A stretch of 37,149 nucleotides of DNA from Gammaproteobacteria bacterium (GCA_026707905.1 JAPOVY010000153.1:1-37149), one strand, 5' to 3'; positions 7,305-16,036 are shown, counted from the first letter of the stretch. Made by a program: numbers and translations. The notes: a model not told the origin generated them from the sequence alone.

Positions 7305-8284
7305 GGGTCGGTCGATTCTCTCGACTCGGGCACACGCAATAACACAACATAGAACCACGCCTGACTATCTTCCCAGTGTGTCACAAATGACATTCCAGCG
7401 CGACGCGCGAGTTCTCTCACTTCCGTTAGCGAGTATTTGTAGGAGTTCTCCGTGTGGATCGATTCATCGCGCGACAAATTAAATGTATCGCCATCTAGAG
7501 TCACTTCTTGCGCAACCTTACTGACCAAATGCATCTCAATGCGACCTAAGGCTTCGTCATAAAACGCGTGGTGATCGAAGTTAGACTGTTTAAAGTCGGT
7601 ACCTATGGTCCGATTCAGATGGTTTAGAAGATTTAGGTTGAACGATGCGGTGACTCCTAAACTGTCGTTGTACGCTGGTTCTACGATGGTTTTGGGTTTG
7701 CGACTATCAAAACCGATGATGCAATACCCGCCAGATCCAATGTCGTTACTAATATTCGTTAAGAAAGTCAGCGCATCTTCGCGCTCAAAGTTGCCGATGC
7801 TTGAGCCTGGGAAAAACCCACATCGTGGAGCACCATCGATAATTTCTGGTAGTTGCACTCCCTGCGTGTAATCGGCACACGTCGGATACACGTGCAGCGT
7901 ATCGAAATCATCGTGAATGGAACGAGCAGACTGGTTAAGGTGTTCTCGTGAAATGTCAACGGGGACGTAGAACTGAGGATTAATCGCGTTAATCAGCGCT
8001 CGGACTTTCCGACTGGAGCCACTTCCATATTCAATCAGACAACACGATTCGTCGATGATGTGGGACAGTTTTTCTTTGTTTTCGTCAAGGATGCTGATCT
8101 CAGTTCGCGTTAGGTAGTACTCGGGTAGTTGCGTAATCTGCTCGAATAGTGCCGAACCATGGGCGTCGTAGAAGTACTTCGGTGAGATGCGTTTAGGCGT
8201 TGCCCGTAGACCTTGCTTGATCTCCTCGACCACGTTAGGTAATTTGGGGTTTTGGTCAAAGAACTGATAACGTTCAGACGTCAA
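7301..8284 (-). CDS. egtD: L-histidine N-alpha-methyltransferase (ergothioneine synthesis)
   Basis: A 327-residue SAM-dependent methyltransferase of the EgtD family. N-terminal family landmarks are PKYFYDAHGSALFEQI at 35-50 and LPEYYLTRTE at 53-62. The SAM-binding region is EYGSGSSRK at 85-93, followed by FFPGSSIGNF and a C-terminal substrate-binding region. EgtD trimethylates histidine to hercynine, the first step of ergothioneine synthesis. The start is TTG at 8284, supported by AGGAAG placed about six bases upstream and by correct N-terminal length. It overlaps the end of egtB by 11 bp, so the pair is translationally coupled. Confidence 0.94.
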   Translation of the reverse strand: MTSERYQFFDQNPKLPNVVEEIKQGLRATPKRISPKYFYDAHGSALFEQITQLPEYYLTRTEISILDENKEKLSHIIDESCCLIEYGSGSSRKVRALINAINPQFYVPVDISREHLNQSARSIHDDFDTLHVYPTCADYTQGVQLPEIIDGAPRCGFFPGSSIGNFEREDALTFLTNISNDIGSGGYCIIGFDSRKPKTIVEPAYNDSLGVTASFNLNLLNHLNRTIGTDFKQSNFDHHAFYDEALGRIEMHLVSKVAQEVTLDGDTFNLSRDESIHTENSYKYSLTEVRELARRAGMSFVTHWEDSQAWFYVVLLRVPESRESTDP

Positions 8285-9518
8285 GATTTCTTCCTAGTCT
8301 AATGCCGGTGAATTGCCAGCGATCTTTGCTGTAGAAAAAGTTCCGATATGAGTTGCGGTAGTGACTTAGCGGCGTTGCACATGAGCCGCCTCGTAGCACA
8401 TATTGATTGGCCATGAATTTTCCGTTGTACTCCCCAAGCGTGCCTTCAAGCGGCTGATAACCAGGATAGGGCGCGTAGCTCGATGACGTCCACTCCCAAC
8501 AATCTCCGCTGAATGTCTGCGATTGCGGTTGTGGATGAAAATGCATGTCATCGGCGAACGTTCCGCGCTCAAAATCATTCTTTGATTGAGCGGTCGCTTC
8601 CCATTCGAATTCAGTAGGTAATCGCGCGTTCGCCCACCGTGCGAATGCGTCTGCTTCGTAGTAACTGACGTGGCAAACCGGGGTATCGACATCGATTGGC
8701 ATCACGCCGTGAAGCGTGTACTCAAACCACTGTCCATCCTGTTGGAACCAATATTCCGGGGCGTGCCAGCCGCGAGCGCTCTTTTCCGCCCAACCATCAG
8801 AAAGCCATAGAGAGACGTTGTCATACCCACCGTCGTCGATGAATTCCAGATATTCGGCGTTAGTAACTAGACGATCGGCGATTTCATATGACGTCAGCCA
8901 GACCGAGTGGCGTGGTAGTTCGTTATCGAAACAAAACGGATTTTGATCGAGTTCAGCGCCAATATCAGCCATTTCGCCACCGTCGTTGATGAACGCTGTC
9001 CGATCAGCTCCTTTTTGCGTTTGATCGAGAGGTTTTTCCAAATAAACGGGTCGAATAGGGTTACGGCCAAGATTGCATTTAAGATCGGTGATTAGCAGTT
9101 CTTGATGTTGCTGCTCGTGATGTATGCCGAGTTCAATTCGCCGTACCCACTCGTCGTCTGGCGAAGACTGTATCAGTTGTCGCAGCGCGTCGTCAACGTG
9201 TTCACGGTACGCATAGATTTCTGAAACGAGCGGACGTGAGAGAAATCCGCGTTCAGGTCGCGGATGACGAGTGCCGACTCCTTCGTAATAGGAATTGAAG
9301 AGATATTCGTACGTTGGATGGAATACTTCATATTTCGGCACAGCTTGCTTCAATACGAACGTCTCAAAAAACCACGTCGTGTGCGCTAAATGCCATTTCG
9401 GTGGACTCGCATCCACCATTGGTTGGATACAGTAGTCTTCTGTTTCTAGCGGCTCGCAGAGACGTTCAGTCTGCTTACGAACGCGCTCTAATCGCGCTAG
9501 CGCGCTCGAGCAACCCAA
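8274..9518 (-). CDS. egtB: Hercynylcysteine sulfoxide synthase-type non-heme iron enzyme
   Basis: A 414-residue protein with an N-terminal DinB-like domain and a C-terminal formylglycine-generating-enzyme-like domain (GGSC and YRNSYRNFF near the end), the EgtB architecture. Candidate iron ligands are in KWHLAHTTW (H43/H46) and the HHEQQHQE motif (H133-E140). EgtB joins hercynine to a cysteine-containing thiol with oxygen, giving a sulfoxide; whether the donor is gamma-glutamylcysteine or cysteine cannot be read here. No egtA, egtC or egtE lies in the window. The start must be TTG at 9518: a stop codon lies two codons upstream, and no ATG or GTG occurs before the conserved region. Confidence 0.93.
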   Translation of the reverse strand: MGCSSALARLERVRKQTERLCEPLETEDYCIQPMVDASPPKWHLAHTTWFFETFVLKQAVPKYEVFHPTYEYLFNSYYEGVGTRHPRPERGFLSRPLVSEIYAYREHVDDALRQLIQSSPDDEWVRRIELGIHHEQQHQELLITDLKCNLGRNPIRPVYLEKPLDQTQKGADRTAFINDGGEMADIGAELDQNPFCFDNELPRHSVWLTSYEIADRLVTNAEYLEFIDDGGYDNVSLWLSDGWAEKSARGWHAPEYWFQQDGQWFEYTLHGVMPIDVDTPVCHVSYYEADAFARWANARLPTEFEWEATAQSKNDFERGTFADDMHFHPQPQSQTFSGDCWEWTSSSYAPYPGYQPLEGTLGEYNGKFMANQYVLRGGSCATPLSHYRNSYRNFFYSKDRWQFTGIRLGRNLDV

Positions 9519-9563
9519 TATCTACGCGGTTTGTAAACCTGTCGCAATAATAGCTAGTGGATG

Positions 9564-9581
9564 TGACAGCAATACTGTCAA
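9564..9581. promoter_or_regulatory. Dyad overlapping a candidate -35 box upstream of egtB
   Basis: A perfect inverted repeat TGACAG-CAATA-CTGTCA occupies 9564-9580. On the minus strand its left part plus one base reads TTGACA (9581 to 9576), an exact sigma-70 -35 hexamer facing egtB. A weak TAGCTA lies 19 bases further on as a possible -10. A repressor bound here could control egtBD, and possibly the divergent transporter. No known regulator consensus was recognised. Confidence 0.35.
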
Positions 9582-9718
9582 CGTTGTTTTTACAAATAGA
9601 TATTGTGAGATAACCGATCGACGCTGTAAGAGAAATCGACCCCTATACGCAAGGCCGTAACGAACCAGTCGATCCACCGAAGACCCTAACCGGACGGTTT
9701 CGCCATCTAGGCCCAAGC

Positions 9719-10999
9719 GTGATCGTATCGGGATCGATTGTGGGCTCAGGCGAAATCCTACTGACCTCAGGACTCGGTGCTGCGGCAGGATTCACACTGC
9801 TTTGGTGGGTGCTCGTGTCGTGCTGGAGCAAGTCGATCGTACAAGCCGAAATTACTCGGTATTGCATCTCGTCCGGCGACACCTATATGCGAGCGTTGAA
9901 TCGCTTACCTGGCAAGATCAAGGGTCCTAAAGGTCCAGTCGGGTGGCCAGTATGGCTTGCGGTCATTTCGTTCTTCCCTGGCATCTTCGGCCTAGGCGGT
10001 ATCGTAGGAGGAGCTGGACAAGGGCTAGCTCTCATGTTTGATGGGCTAAATCCGGTCTTAGCGACCGGGATCGTTACGGTGGGTGCGATTGGAATCCTAG
10101 CGACGGGCTCATACCCGTATCTCGAGCGGATCATGCTGGGTCTGGTCATGAGTTTCACCGTTATCACGCTCTTTAGTAGCGGCGTTATGCAGACCACGGA
10201 ATTCCAGATGACGCTGGACGACTTAGCCGAAGGATTTAGGTTTCATTTCCCGTTGGCGGTCGCTGCGCTCGCAATTGCGATGTACGGCTATACGGGCGTA
10301 AACGGAGGCGAAATCGCTGCGTACACCTACTGGTGCGTTGAAAAAGGATATCCCAAGTACATCGGTGCTGACCCATCAGACCCGCGATGGGTAGACCGAG
10401 CAAAAGGTTGGATCAAGGTGCTCCATGCGGATGTGTGGCTGACCTTGTTCATATTGACTTTAGCGACTGTTCCTTTCTATCTGCTTGGTGCTGGGGTTCT
10501 TCACGCGACCGGTGCTCGACCGGAAGGTCTTGAGACGATTGAAGTCCTTGCTGGCATGTTCACAGGCACTCTCGGTGGGTGGTCGGTGCTGCTATTTGCA
10601 GCGGGTGCGTTCTGCATCTTGTTTTCTACGACGCTTTCAGGTGTTGGTGCAGGCGGTCGTGTATTCCCTGATTACATCGTCGAGTTTGGTTTTATTGGCC
10701 GCACGAAGATACATCGACGGCAATGGACTCGCGGCTATGTGATCGTCATTCCGATTATTGCTTTCTTTTTAGACTTGGGATTCCAAAATCCTGTCATCTT
10801 GGTCATGATTTCTGCGTCGTTTGCAGCGATCACATTACCAATTCAAAGTGGTGCGACACTCTGGTTGCAAAAACGTCATATGGATCAACGGATCAAGCCG
10901 CACTGGATCCTGAAATCAGCGCTGTGGGCGACGTTTGTTTTTCAGTTGTTAATGTCGCTCTTTGTTATATGGTTTACGTTCCAGAACCTTTTCAACTGA
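9719..10999 (+). CDS. NRAMP-like membrane transporter, N-terminus uncertain
   Basis: At least 426 residues with about eleven hydrophobic segments. The sequence VIVSGSIVGSGEILLTS at the start and WWVLVSCWSKSIVQAE resemble divergent members of the NRAMP divalent-metal transporter family. The canonical DPGN metal motif of helix 1 reads GSGE here, and the helix 6 MPH motif is replaced by GVNGGE, so metal transport should not be assumed. The first usable start is GTG at 9719, which falls inside helix 1. The frame stays open upstream to 9614 and encodes a plausible family-like lead-in (GRFRHLGPS), but that stretch has no ATG, GTG or TTG. Its end overlaps the convergent sco1 gene by 8 bp. Confidence 0.72.
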   Translation: MIVSGSIVGSGEILLTSGLGAAAGFTLLWWVLVSCWSKSIVQAEITRYCISSGDTYMRALNRLPGKIKGPKGPVGWPVWLAVISFFPGIFGLGGIVGGAGQGLALMFDGLNPVLATGIVTVGAIGILATGSYPYLERIMLGLVMSFTVITLFSSGVMQTTEFQMTLDDLAEGFRFHFPLAVAALAIAMYGYTGVNGGEIAAYTYWCVEKGYPKYIGADPSDPRWVDRAKGWIKVLHADVWLTLFILTLATVPFYLLGAGVLHATGARPEGLETIEVLAGMFTGTLGGWSVLLFAAGAFCILFSTTLSGVGAGGRVFPDYIVEFGFIGRTKIHRRQWTRGYVIVIPIIAFFLDLGFQNPVILVMISASFAAITLPIQSGATLWLQKRHMDQRIKPHWILKSALWATFVFQLLMSLFVIWFTFQNLFN

Positions 11000-11633
11000 T
11001 TTTTGCCATCTGTGAAAAGATGCGTGCCAGCAGGTGCTCTTCAAACGGAGATTTGATAAAACCGTAGCAGTTGCCGTTCCGATCAAAGATAACAATATTG
11101 CCTTGATGTTCGACGAGGTAGTCAGTTTCCTTGTGTGGATCGCCTAGCTGTTTGTAGCCCACATAAACTAGGTCTGCGAATCGTTTGACTTTAGCTGGCT
11201 CACCGGTAACGCCGATGATGTCGGGATCAATGTTGTCAGTGTAAGACTTGACGACCTCGTGGTGGTCGCGTTTAGCGTCAATCGACACGAACATTCGTTG
11301 CGTATTCTGTAGTGTGTCAGTGTCGCCCGTCTCTTTAAATCCATCGTACACGGTTCTCATTTGACCGAGTGTTACCGGGCATATATCTGGGCAATGTGTA
11401 TATCCGAAAAATCCAAACGTCCACTTGCCTTTGAGTTGTGAACTGTCAAACGCTTCACCATCTTCATCGACTAGCTCTAAATCCTCCAGCAAGATCGGTT
11501 CAGGAAGAATTACTACGCCTAGAGACGCGAGCTCCTCATCAGTAACTGGTTCTGAACGTAAGTTCCACGCTAGTAATGCAAGGGCGATGACGCCCATAGA
11601 CCCAAGCAACGTGAATCGAACATTGAACTTCAT
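10992..11633 (-). CDS. SCO1/SenC copper chaperone for cytochrome oxidase
   Basis: 213 residues from ATG at 11633. An N-terminal membrane anchor (about residues 7-24) precedes a thioredoxin-like domain with the copper-binding C81-P-D-I-C85 motif in GYTHCPDICPVTLG and the distal histidine H176 (YLVEHQGN). SCO proteins deliver copper, or act as thiol reductases, during assembly of the CuA centre of cytochrome c oxidase. The start was set at MKFNVRF because it gives a normal anchor and overlaps the surf1 stop in an ATGA arrangement. A longer in-frame extension to 11711 is less likely. No oxidase subunit gene lies nearby. Confidence 0.93.
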   Translation of the reverse strand: MKFNVRFTLLGSMGVIALALLAWNLRSEPVTDEELASLGVVILPEPILLEDLELVDEDGEAFDSSQLKGKWTFGFFGYTHCPDICPVTLGQMRTVYDGFKETGDTDTLQNTQRMFVSIDAKRDHHEVVKSYTDNIDPDIIGVTGEPAKVKRFADLVYVGYKQLGDPHKETDYLVEHQGNIVIFDRNGNCYGFIKSPFEEHLLARIFSQMAKIS

Positions 11634-12328
11634 GAATTCTGAGACTCTCTGTCTTTTCTCACCGTGAAAAACCAATAGCCGCCAATGACCAGGGCACCGA
11701 TGAGTAGCCATTGCGCAGCGTAACCCCAGTGTATGGCCGCAGAAAACTCAACCTGCAGCGGCGCTGCTTCTAGCACCCCCGGACTTTCATCGATGAGGCG
11801 TAATTCCAACGCGCGAGCACCGGTTAAGCGCGCCATTTGACCTATATTGACCTCACGGAGACGGATAGGCCAATCCGAGGCAGAACGCTCAAGCGACGAG
11901 CGTAGAACCGGGTTTGGCCACGCTATACCGATTATAGAAACGGCTGCGTCCGGTGTATCGATGTTTGGATTCACCTGAACAGAAGCCTCGACGGATACCC
12001 ATCCGCGATTGACGAGGTAACGATCGCTTCCTGTGTTAAAGGTCTGAACGATCCAATAACCTGATCGTCCTCGATGTCGCTGATCTTCGATGATAAAGTA
12101 GCGCTGAGCGTCGAATCGACCAAGAAGCTGAAGTTTCCTGTAATCGATATCGGCTGTTGACAGAGTCTCTTCATTGATCGGCGGCAGGTTTAGTCTGGTT
12201 TCATAGTCGTCTTTCAAAGCTAGCTTTTCGAAGCCTCGTCCGACTTGCCAGATGCTCAAAGCGATCGTGACCAGAACCGCAATTCCGACTTGTATGACGA
12301 GAGGCCAACCACCTGGTGGGGTTTTCAT
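11630..12328 (-). CDS. SURF1 family cytochrome oxidase assembly protein
   Basis: 232 residues with the SURF1 topology: an N-terminal transmembrane helix (about 8-26), a periplasmic domain, and a C-terminal helix (about 203-223). Family landmarks include WQVGRGFEKLALK near the N-terminus, GRSGYWIVQTF, and YLVNRGWV in the middle. SURF1 helps insert heme a or stabilise oxidase subunit I. It is followed by sco1 with a 4-base overlap, so both assembly factors are made together. In many Proteobacteria these genes flank coxABC-ctaG; here they stand apart, between aroE and the NRAMP-like gene. Confidence 0.9.
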   Translation of the reverse strand: MKTPPGGWPLVIQVGIAVLVTIALSIWQVGRGFEKLALKDDYETRLNLPPINEETLSTADIDYRKLQLLGRFDAQRYFIIEDQRHRGRSGYWIVQTFNTGSDRYLVNRGWVSVEASVQVNPNIDTPDAAVSIIGIAWPNPVLRSSLERSASDWPIRLREVNIGQMARLTGARALELRLIDESPGVLEAAPLQVEFSAAIHWGYAAQWLLIGALVIGGYWFFTVRKDRESQNS

Positions 12329-12417
12329 TTTGGTTTTAGGTCGTGAAAAAACGCATACTGTCTTGCCACTCGGATTTCACCGATCGTGCTCTTCTTGTGT
12401 CTGGTGGGGAACACCTA

Positions 12418-13362
12418 CTAGAGCAGGTCAACGGAGACATTCCCATCGACATCCTCGACGTAATTACAAGCACTGCAAGCACGTAACGTCACATTTCCGA
12501 GTAGGTCACGTTCAACATAGATCGTATCCTGCTGATTGCATCGTGGACATACTGCGCCAGCGATAAACTGTCGCTTCGGATTGCGAAGCCCATCGAGCAC
12601 AGGACTCGTTTGAGGCTTGATATCGTGCCAGATTCGAAACGCTTCGGAAGCTTGTTCTACTAACATACCCAGACCGTCGGAAGTCTCGTCTGCGTGGGCT
12701 TCGACTTGCTGAATGAATGGTGTTCGACCGTCGCGTTGGTAACCGAGGTCATAACATCGAGCATCTTCAAACGTCGTACTCGGAACTGGTAGTTGTTCTT
12801 GTTGCCAACCCGCGGCTGTGGCGTTGATCACGATATCCCATCCTTGTTCGAGTTCTTCTAGATCAAGGACGTCGATTTTCGGGAACTGTTTTTGTAGCGC
12901 TTCGGCTCGAGAGCGTGTGCGATTAGCCAATGCGATTTCAGCACCGTGCTCAAGAAGCGGAAGAACAATACCTTTCGCGGCGCCGCCTGCGCCTATCACG
13001 AGAATCTTGGCTTGTTCAAGAGGCCAACGGAGACGCGATAGGTCTGCGACCAGACCGATACCGTCGGTGTTGTAACCTAGGAATACATCACCTACTGCGT
13101 GAATCGTGTTTACAGCGCTTGCAGCGATCGACGCTTGATCTTTTTGGTCAACAAACTTGTAAGCATCGTGCTTAAAAGGCGCCGTAACGTTGAGACCCGT
13201 GCCACTCCCCGAGAAGAAATCACGGGCGGTTGATTGAAAACCGTCTGGCGGTGCCAGGATTCGGTCGTAGGTTAATTCCAATCCAACCTGCATCGCGAAC
13301 GCAAGGTGAATCTCAGGCGAAAGGCTATGCCCGATCGGGTTCCCAATGACGGCAAACTGCAT
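12418..13362 (-). CDS. aroE: Shikimate dehydrogenase fused to a YheV/DUF2387 zinc ribbon
   Basis: 314 residues. Positions 1-260 are shikimate dehydrogenase: GNPIGHSLSP at 7-16, LNVTAPFKHDA at 58-68 with catalytic K64, NTDG at 98-101 with D100, the NADP-binding GAGGAAKG at 124-131, and NRTRSR. It reduces 3-dehydroshikimate with NADPH in aromatic amino-acid synthesis. From about 262 the frame continues without a stop into KRQFIAGAVCPRC, with C272/C275 and C296/C299. This matches the short metal-binding protein YheV (DUF2387), normally a separate gene beginning KRFIAGA. The fusion makes the protein about 45-50 residues longer than usual AroE. It follows tsaC with a 2-bp gap. Confidence 0.92.
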   Translation of the reverse strand: MQFAVIGNPIGHSLSPEIHLAFAMQVGLELTYDRILAPPDGFQSTARDFFSGSGTGLNVTAPFKHDAYKFVDQKDQASIAASAVNTIHAVGDVFLGYNTDGIGLVADLSRLRWPLEQAKILVIGAGGAAKGIVLPLLEHGAEIALANRTRSRAEALQKQFPKIDVLDLEELEQGWDIVINATAAGWQQEQLPVPSTTFEDARCYDLGYQRDGRTPFIQQVEAHADETSDGLGMLVEQASEAFRIWHDIKPQTSPVLDGLRNPKRQFIAGAVCPRCNQQDTIYVERDLLGNVTLRACSACNYVEDVDGNVSVDLL

Positions 13363-13364
13363 GG

Positions 13365-13910
13365 CTATCGGATTTGATCGCCGCTTAAGGCGTCAAATAT
13401 CTCGCTTGGTCCGGTGGCTTGACCCGTCGCGCCGTGTACGACATGATCGACGATGCCCCCGAATCTCTCCCGTGCCTCGTTCTCGGTAAGACACGGAGGG
13501 TCGTTGGCGATGTTTGCGGATGTCGACACGATGGGATGCCGGAACATTGCTGCGATCTCTCGCGCTTGCTCGTGACCTGGTACGCGAGCCGCCACGGTTG
13601 TGTTATCTCCGACAACCCATTTTGGAAACCGAGAAGTCGGTAAAAGCCAGGTTGTTCGACCAGGCCAGCTTTGCTCAACGCGAGCGCGTGTTTCTGAATT
13701 CAATTGCGTAAGTTCAGACTCAAACTTCGTCGCTTCGTCTGCGATGACTATAAGTCCTTTAGATTGCGGTCGTTGCTTGATCTCGAGAACACGCCTTACG
13801 GCGGCTGCATTGAAAGGATCGCACGCAAATCCCCAAACACCTTCGCAGGCGTGACAGATGATGCCTCCATCTCGAAGCAGCTTGACTGCTTCGCGGAGCT
13901 CCGCACTCAC
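13365..13910 (-). CDS. tsaC: L-threonylcarbamoyladenylate synthase (YrdC/Sua5 type)
   Basis: 181 residues, the length of stand-alone TsaC (YrdC, formerly RimN). The N-terminal substrate-binding region includes [14 protein letters not shown] and [10 protein letters not shown], where the K-x-R and SKGL motifs bind ATP and carbonate. [10 protein letters not shown] and [11 protein letters not shown] follow, all typical of the family. It condenses threonine, bicarbonate and ATP to threonylcarbamoyl-AMP for the t6A modification of ANN-decoding tRNAs. It overlaps the purE stop by 4 bp and is followed 2 bp later by aroE; tsaC-aroE adjacency is common in Gammaproteobacteria. Confidence 0.93.
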   Translation of the reverse strand: MSAELREAVKLLRDGGIICHACEGVWGFACDPFNAAAVRRVLEIKQRPQSKGLIVIADEATKFESELTQLNSETRARVEQSWPGRTTWLLPTSRFPKWVVGDNTTVAARVPGHEQAREIAAMFRHPIVSTSANIANDPPCLTENEARERFGGIVDHVVHGATGQATGPSEIFDALSGDQIR

Positions 13911-14404
13911 TTGAGAGAGGCCTGGACCTCGGCGTTTTTCTGCTTGATGGACTCTCGATTGTGGACGCGGTCTTCATTGAGCCTGTCGGCGAGTGACCCG
14001 TCATTCAATGAAAGGATTTGTGCTGCGAGATAACCCGCGTTTTTTGCACCTGCTTTGCCAATCGCAACGGTAGCCACCGGGACACCGCCAGGCATCTGAA
14101 CTGTAGAGAGCAAGGCGTCGAAGCCGCTGAGTGGTCCGCCGTCCATTGGAACACCGATCACTGGCCGCGTGGTATGAGCCGCTACGGCGCCGGCAAGGTG
14201 AGCCGCTAAACCCGCTGCACAGATGAATACTTGACAATCGCGTCGTTCAGCTTCTTTAACGTACGCGATGGTCTCTTCCGGTGTGCGGTGCGCGGACGAT
14301 ACCCGTACTTCATATGAAATAGAAAACGTGTCGAGGATCTCTGTGGTTGCTTGCATTGTGGGCCAATCGGAGTCAGAACCCATCAATACGGCAACGAATG
14401 GCAT
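13907..14404 (-). CDS. purE: N5-carboxyaminoimidazole ribonucleotide mutase, class I PurE
   Basis: 165 residues with the class I PurE signature: GSDSDW at 9-14 in the phosphate-binding loop, SSAHRTPE at 36-43 with catalytic H39, and [24 protein letters not shown] in the C-terminal half. It moves the carboxylate of N5-CAIR to form CAIR in purine synthesis. Class I PurE needs PurK to make its substrate; no purK is adjacent, so it must be elsewhere or lost. It is the first gene of the purE-tsaC-aroE run and is divergent from the glutathione transferase gene across 82 bp. Confidence 0.94.
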   Translation of the reverse strand: MPFVAVLMGSDSDWPTMQATTEILDTFSISYEVRVSSAHRTPEETIAYVKEAERRDCQVFICAAGLAAHLAGAVAAHTTRPVIGVPMDGGPLSGFDALLSTVQMPGGVPVATVAIGKAGAKNAGYLAAQILSLNDGSLADRLNEDRVHNRESIKQKNAEVQASLK

Positions 14405-14486
14405 CTAAACCTCCACTGAAATATGCGAATATACGCAAGAACATGAAGCGGCAAATTCTATTGACGCTCATACACGGAGCACCTAT

Positions 14487-15113
14487 ATGAGTAACGACCT
14501 AGTCCTCTACACTCACCCCATGTCCCGCGGCCGTATCGCGCGTTGGCTCATGGAGGAATCTGGACAACCATACACCACAGAAATCTTGGAATTTGGTTCG
14601 ACCATCAAATCGCCTGAGTACTTACGTATTAATCCGATGGGGAAGGTTCCTGCGCTCAGACACGGTGATGTCGTAGTCACTGAAGCAGCGGCAATTTGTG
14701 CTTATGTGGCTGACGCATTCCCGGAAGCCGGTTTGGCGCCTGAACCCAAAGAACGCGGCAGCTACTACCGCTGGCTTTTATTTGCGGCGGGTCCAATAGA
14801 GCAGAGTTGCGTCACTAAAGCACTCGGATTTGACGTACCTGAGAAGCAAGAAGGACTAGTCGGCTACGGTACACACGGTAGGATGTTGGACACGCTTGAG
14901 GGTATGTTGTCCACGCAGGAATACGCAGCCGGTGAACGGTTCAGTGCCGCAGATATTTATCTAGCTGCGCAGCTGCAGTGGAACATGATGATGGGCGTGG
15001 TTGAAGAGCGCGACGTATTCGTTGACTACTCTCAGCGAATGCATCAACGGCCTGCATGTGTGCGAGCTGATGAAATCGACAACGAACTGGCGGCGAAGCT
15101 TCAATCGTCCTAG
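14487..15113 (+). CDS. Glutathione S-transferase family protein
   Basis: 208 residues. An N-terminal thioredoxin-like domain holds the likely catalytic S13 in HPMSRGRIARW, the cis-proline region GKVPALRHGD, and the glutathione-binding TEAAAICAYVAD. An all-helical C-terminal domain with FSAADIYLAAQLQW (the N-capping-box region) follows. Such enzymes conjugate glutathione to electrophiles or reduce peroxides in the cytoplasm; the substrate is unknown. GGAG lies seven bases before the ATG. The ankyrin gene starts 8 bp after its stop, so the two probably share a transcript. Confidence 0.9.
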   Translation: MSNDLVLYTHPMSRGRIARWLMEESGQPYTTEILEFGSTIKSPEYLRINPMGKVPALRHGDVVVTEAAAICAYVADAFPEAGLAPEPKERGSYYRWLLFAAGPIEQSCVTKALGFDVPEKQEGLVGYGTHGRMLDTLEGMLSTQEYAAGERFSAADIYLAAQLQWNMMMGVVEERDVFVDYSQRMHQRPACVRADEIDNELAAKLQSS

Positions 15114-15121
15114 TCATCTCG

Positions 15122-16036
15122 ATGGCAAAAGCTAGTAAGACACTTCCTGCAACGGAAGCCCGTAAGCGCTTGATTGCAGCGGCGAAAATCGGGGATTTGA
15201 AGGCGATCCGAGGTGTTCTTAGTCTCCGTGAAGACGCTATACATCTTCGTAATTCGCATCACAATACCGCTCTAAGAAGTGCGGTAGGTGCAGGTCAACT
15301 CGATGCCGCTCAGCTGTTAGTAGAGTACGGCGCAGATGTCCATCAGGTTAACCATGGTGGTTCATCGCTCATGGAAGCCGCGGTCTATGCAGGAAAACCA
15401 GACACAGTGCACTGGCTAGGACGTAACGGTCTAGCGGTTGGAATCGTGGAGTTGAGTGCAATCGGTGATCTCAAAAGGGTCATATCAGTCCTCGAGTCCG
15501 ATCCTGCGTGTATGAATCAACGTGACCGCCGTGGCTTAACAGCGCTACATCACGCGGCTCGATGTGGACACATCGCGTTGATAAAAGCTCTGATCGTTCG
15601 GGGCGCAGATATTCACGCCGCGAATCGGCATGGGCATGTCCCGCTCTCTATCGCCGTGGAAGAACGTCAGATTGAGTCTACCGAGGTTCTCTTAGCGAAC
15701 GGTGCCGATCCTAATGCTCGGGGTGGGCACTATCGTGGATCTGTGCTTCATCGCGCGGTTTTGCGCCGTAGTTTGCCGATTGTTATAGCGCTTCTAAACG
15801 CAGGTGCAGACCCAAACTATCGAGATGCGAACGGCAAAACGCCTCTCCATGATGCGATCGGGATAGGGAATCAGAAGATTGTTGCGAGGGTATTAATAGC
15901 TTCGGGAATAGACATCTCGTTGCGTACCGGAAAGACCAAATACAGTGAAAGAGGCGAAACAGCATTGGAATATGCGAAAAATCGTCGAAAGGCGCGTATC
16001 GTCAAAATGCTAGAGGACTACCTTAGCGCGTCTTAG
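15122..16036 (+). CDS. Ankyrin-repeat protein
   Basis: 304 residues without signal peptide or membrane segment. About seven ankyrin repeats can be followed, with the strongest consensus in TALHHAARCGHIALIKALIVRGADIHAA-type units between residues 140 and 270 and in TPLHDAIGIGNQKIVARVLI. A less regular repeat pair (residues 45-120) precedes a short non-consensus linker (VGIVELSAIGDLKRVISVLE). Ankyrin repeats bind other proteins; no partner can be named. The stop overlaps the convergent cysC gene by 4 bp. Position directly after a glutathione transferase gene suggests co-expression but does not reveal a function. Confidence 0.88.
   Translation: MAKASKTLPATEARKRLIAAAKIGDLKAIRGVLSLREDAIHLRNSHHNTALRSAVGAGQLDAAQLLVEYGADVHQVNHGGSSLMEAAVYAGKPDTVHWLGRNGLAVGIVELSAIGDLKRVISVLESDPACMNQRDRRGLTALHHAARCGHIALIKALIVRGADIHAANRHGHVPLSIAVEERQIESTEVLLANGADPNARGGHYRGSVLHRAVLRRSLPIVIALLNAGADPNYRDANGKTPLHDAIGIGNQKIVARVLIASGIDISLRTGKTKYSERGETALEYAKNRRKARIVKMLEDYLSAS

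Noticed and set aside
8274-9518. The formylglycine-generating-enzyme-like domain as the activator of the sulfatase.
   Set aside because: The domain order, the HHEQQHQE iron motif and coupling to egtD identify it as EgtB, which does not mature sulfatases.
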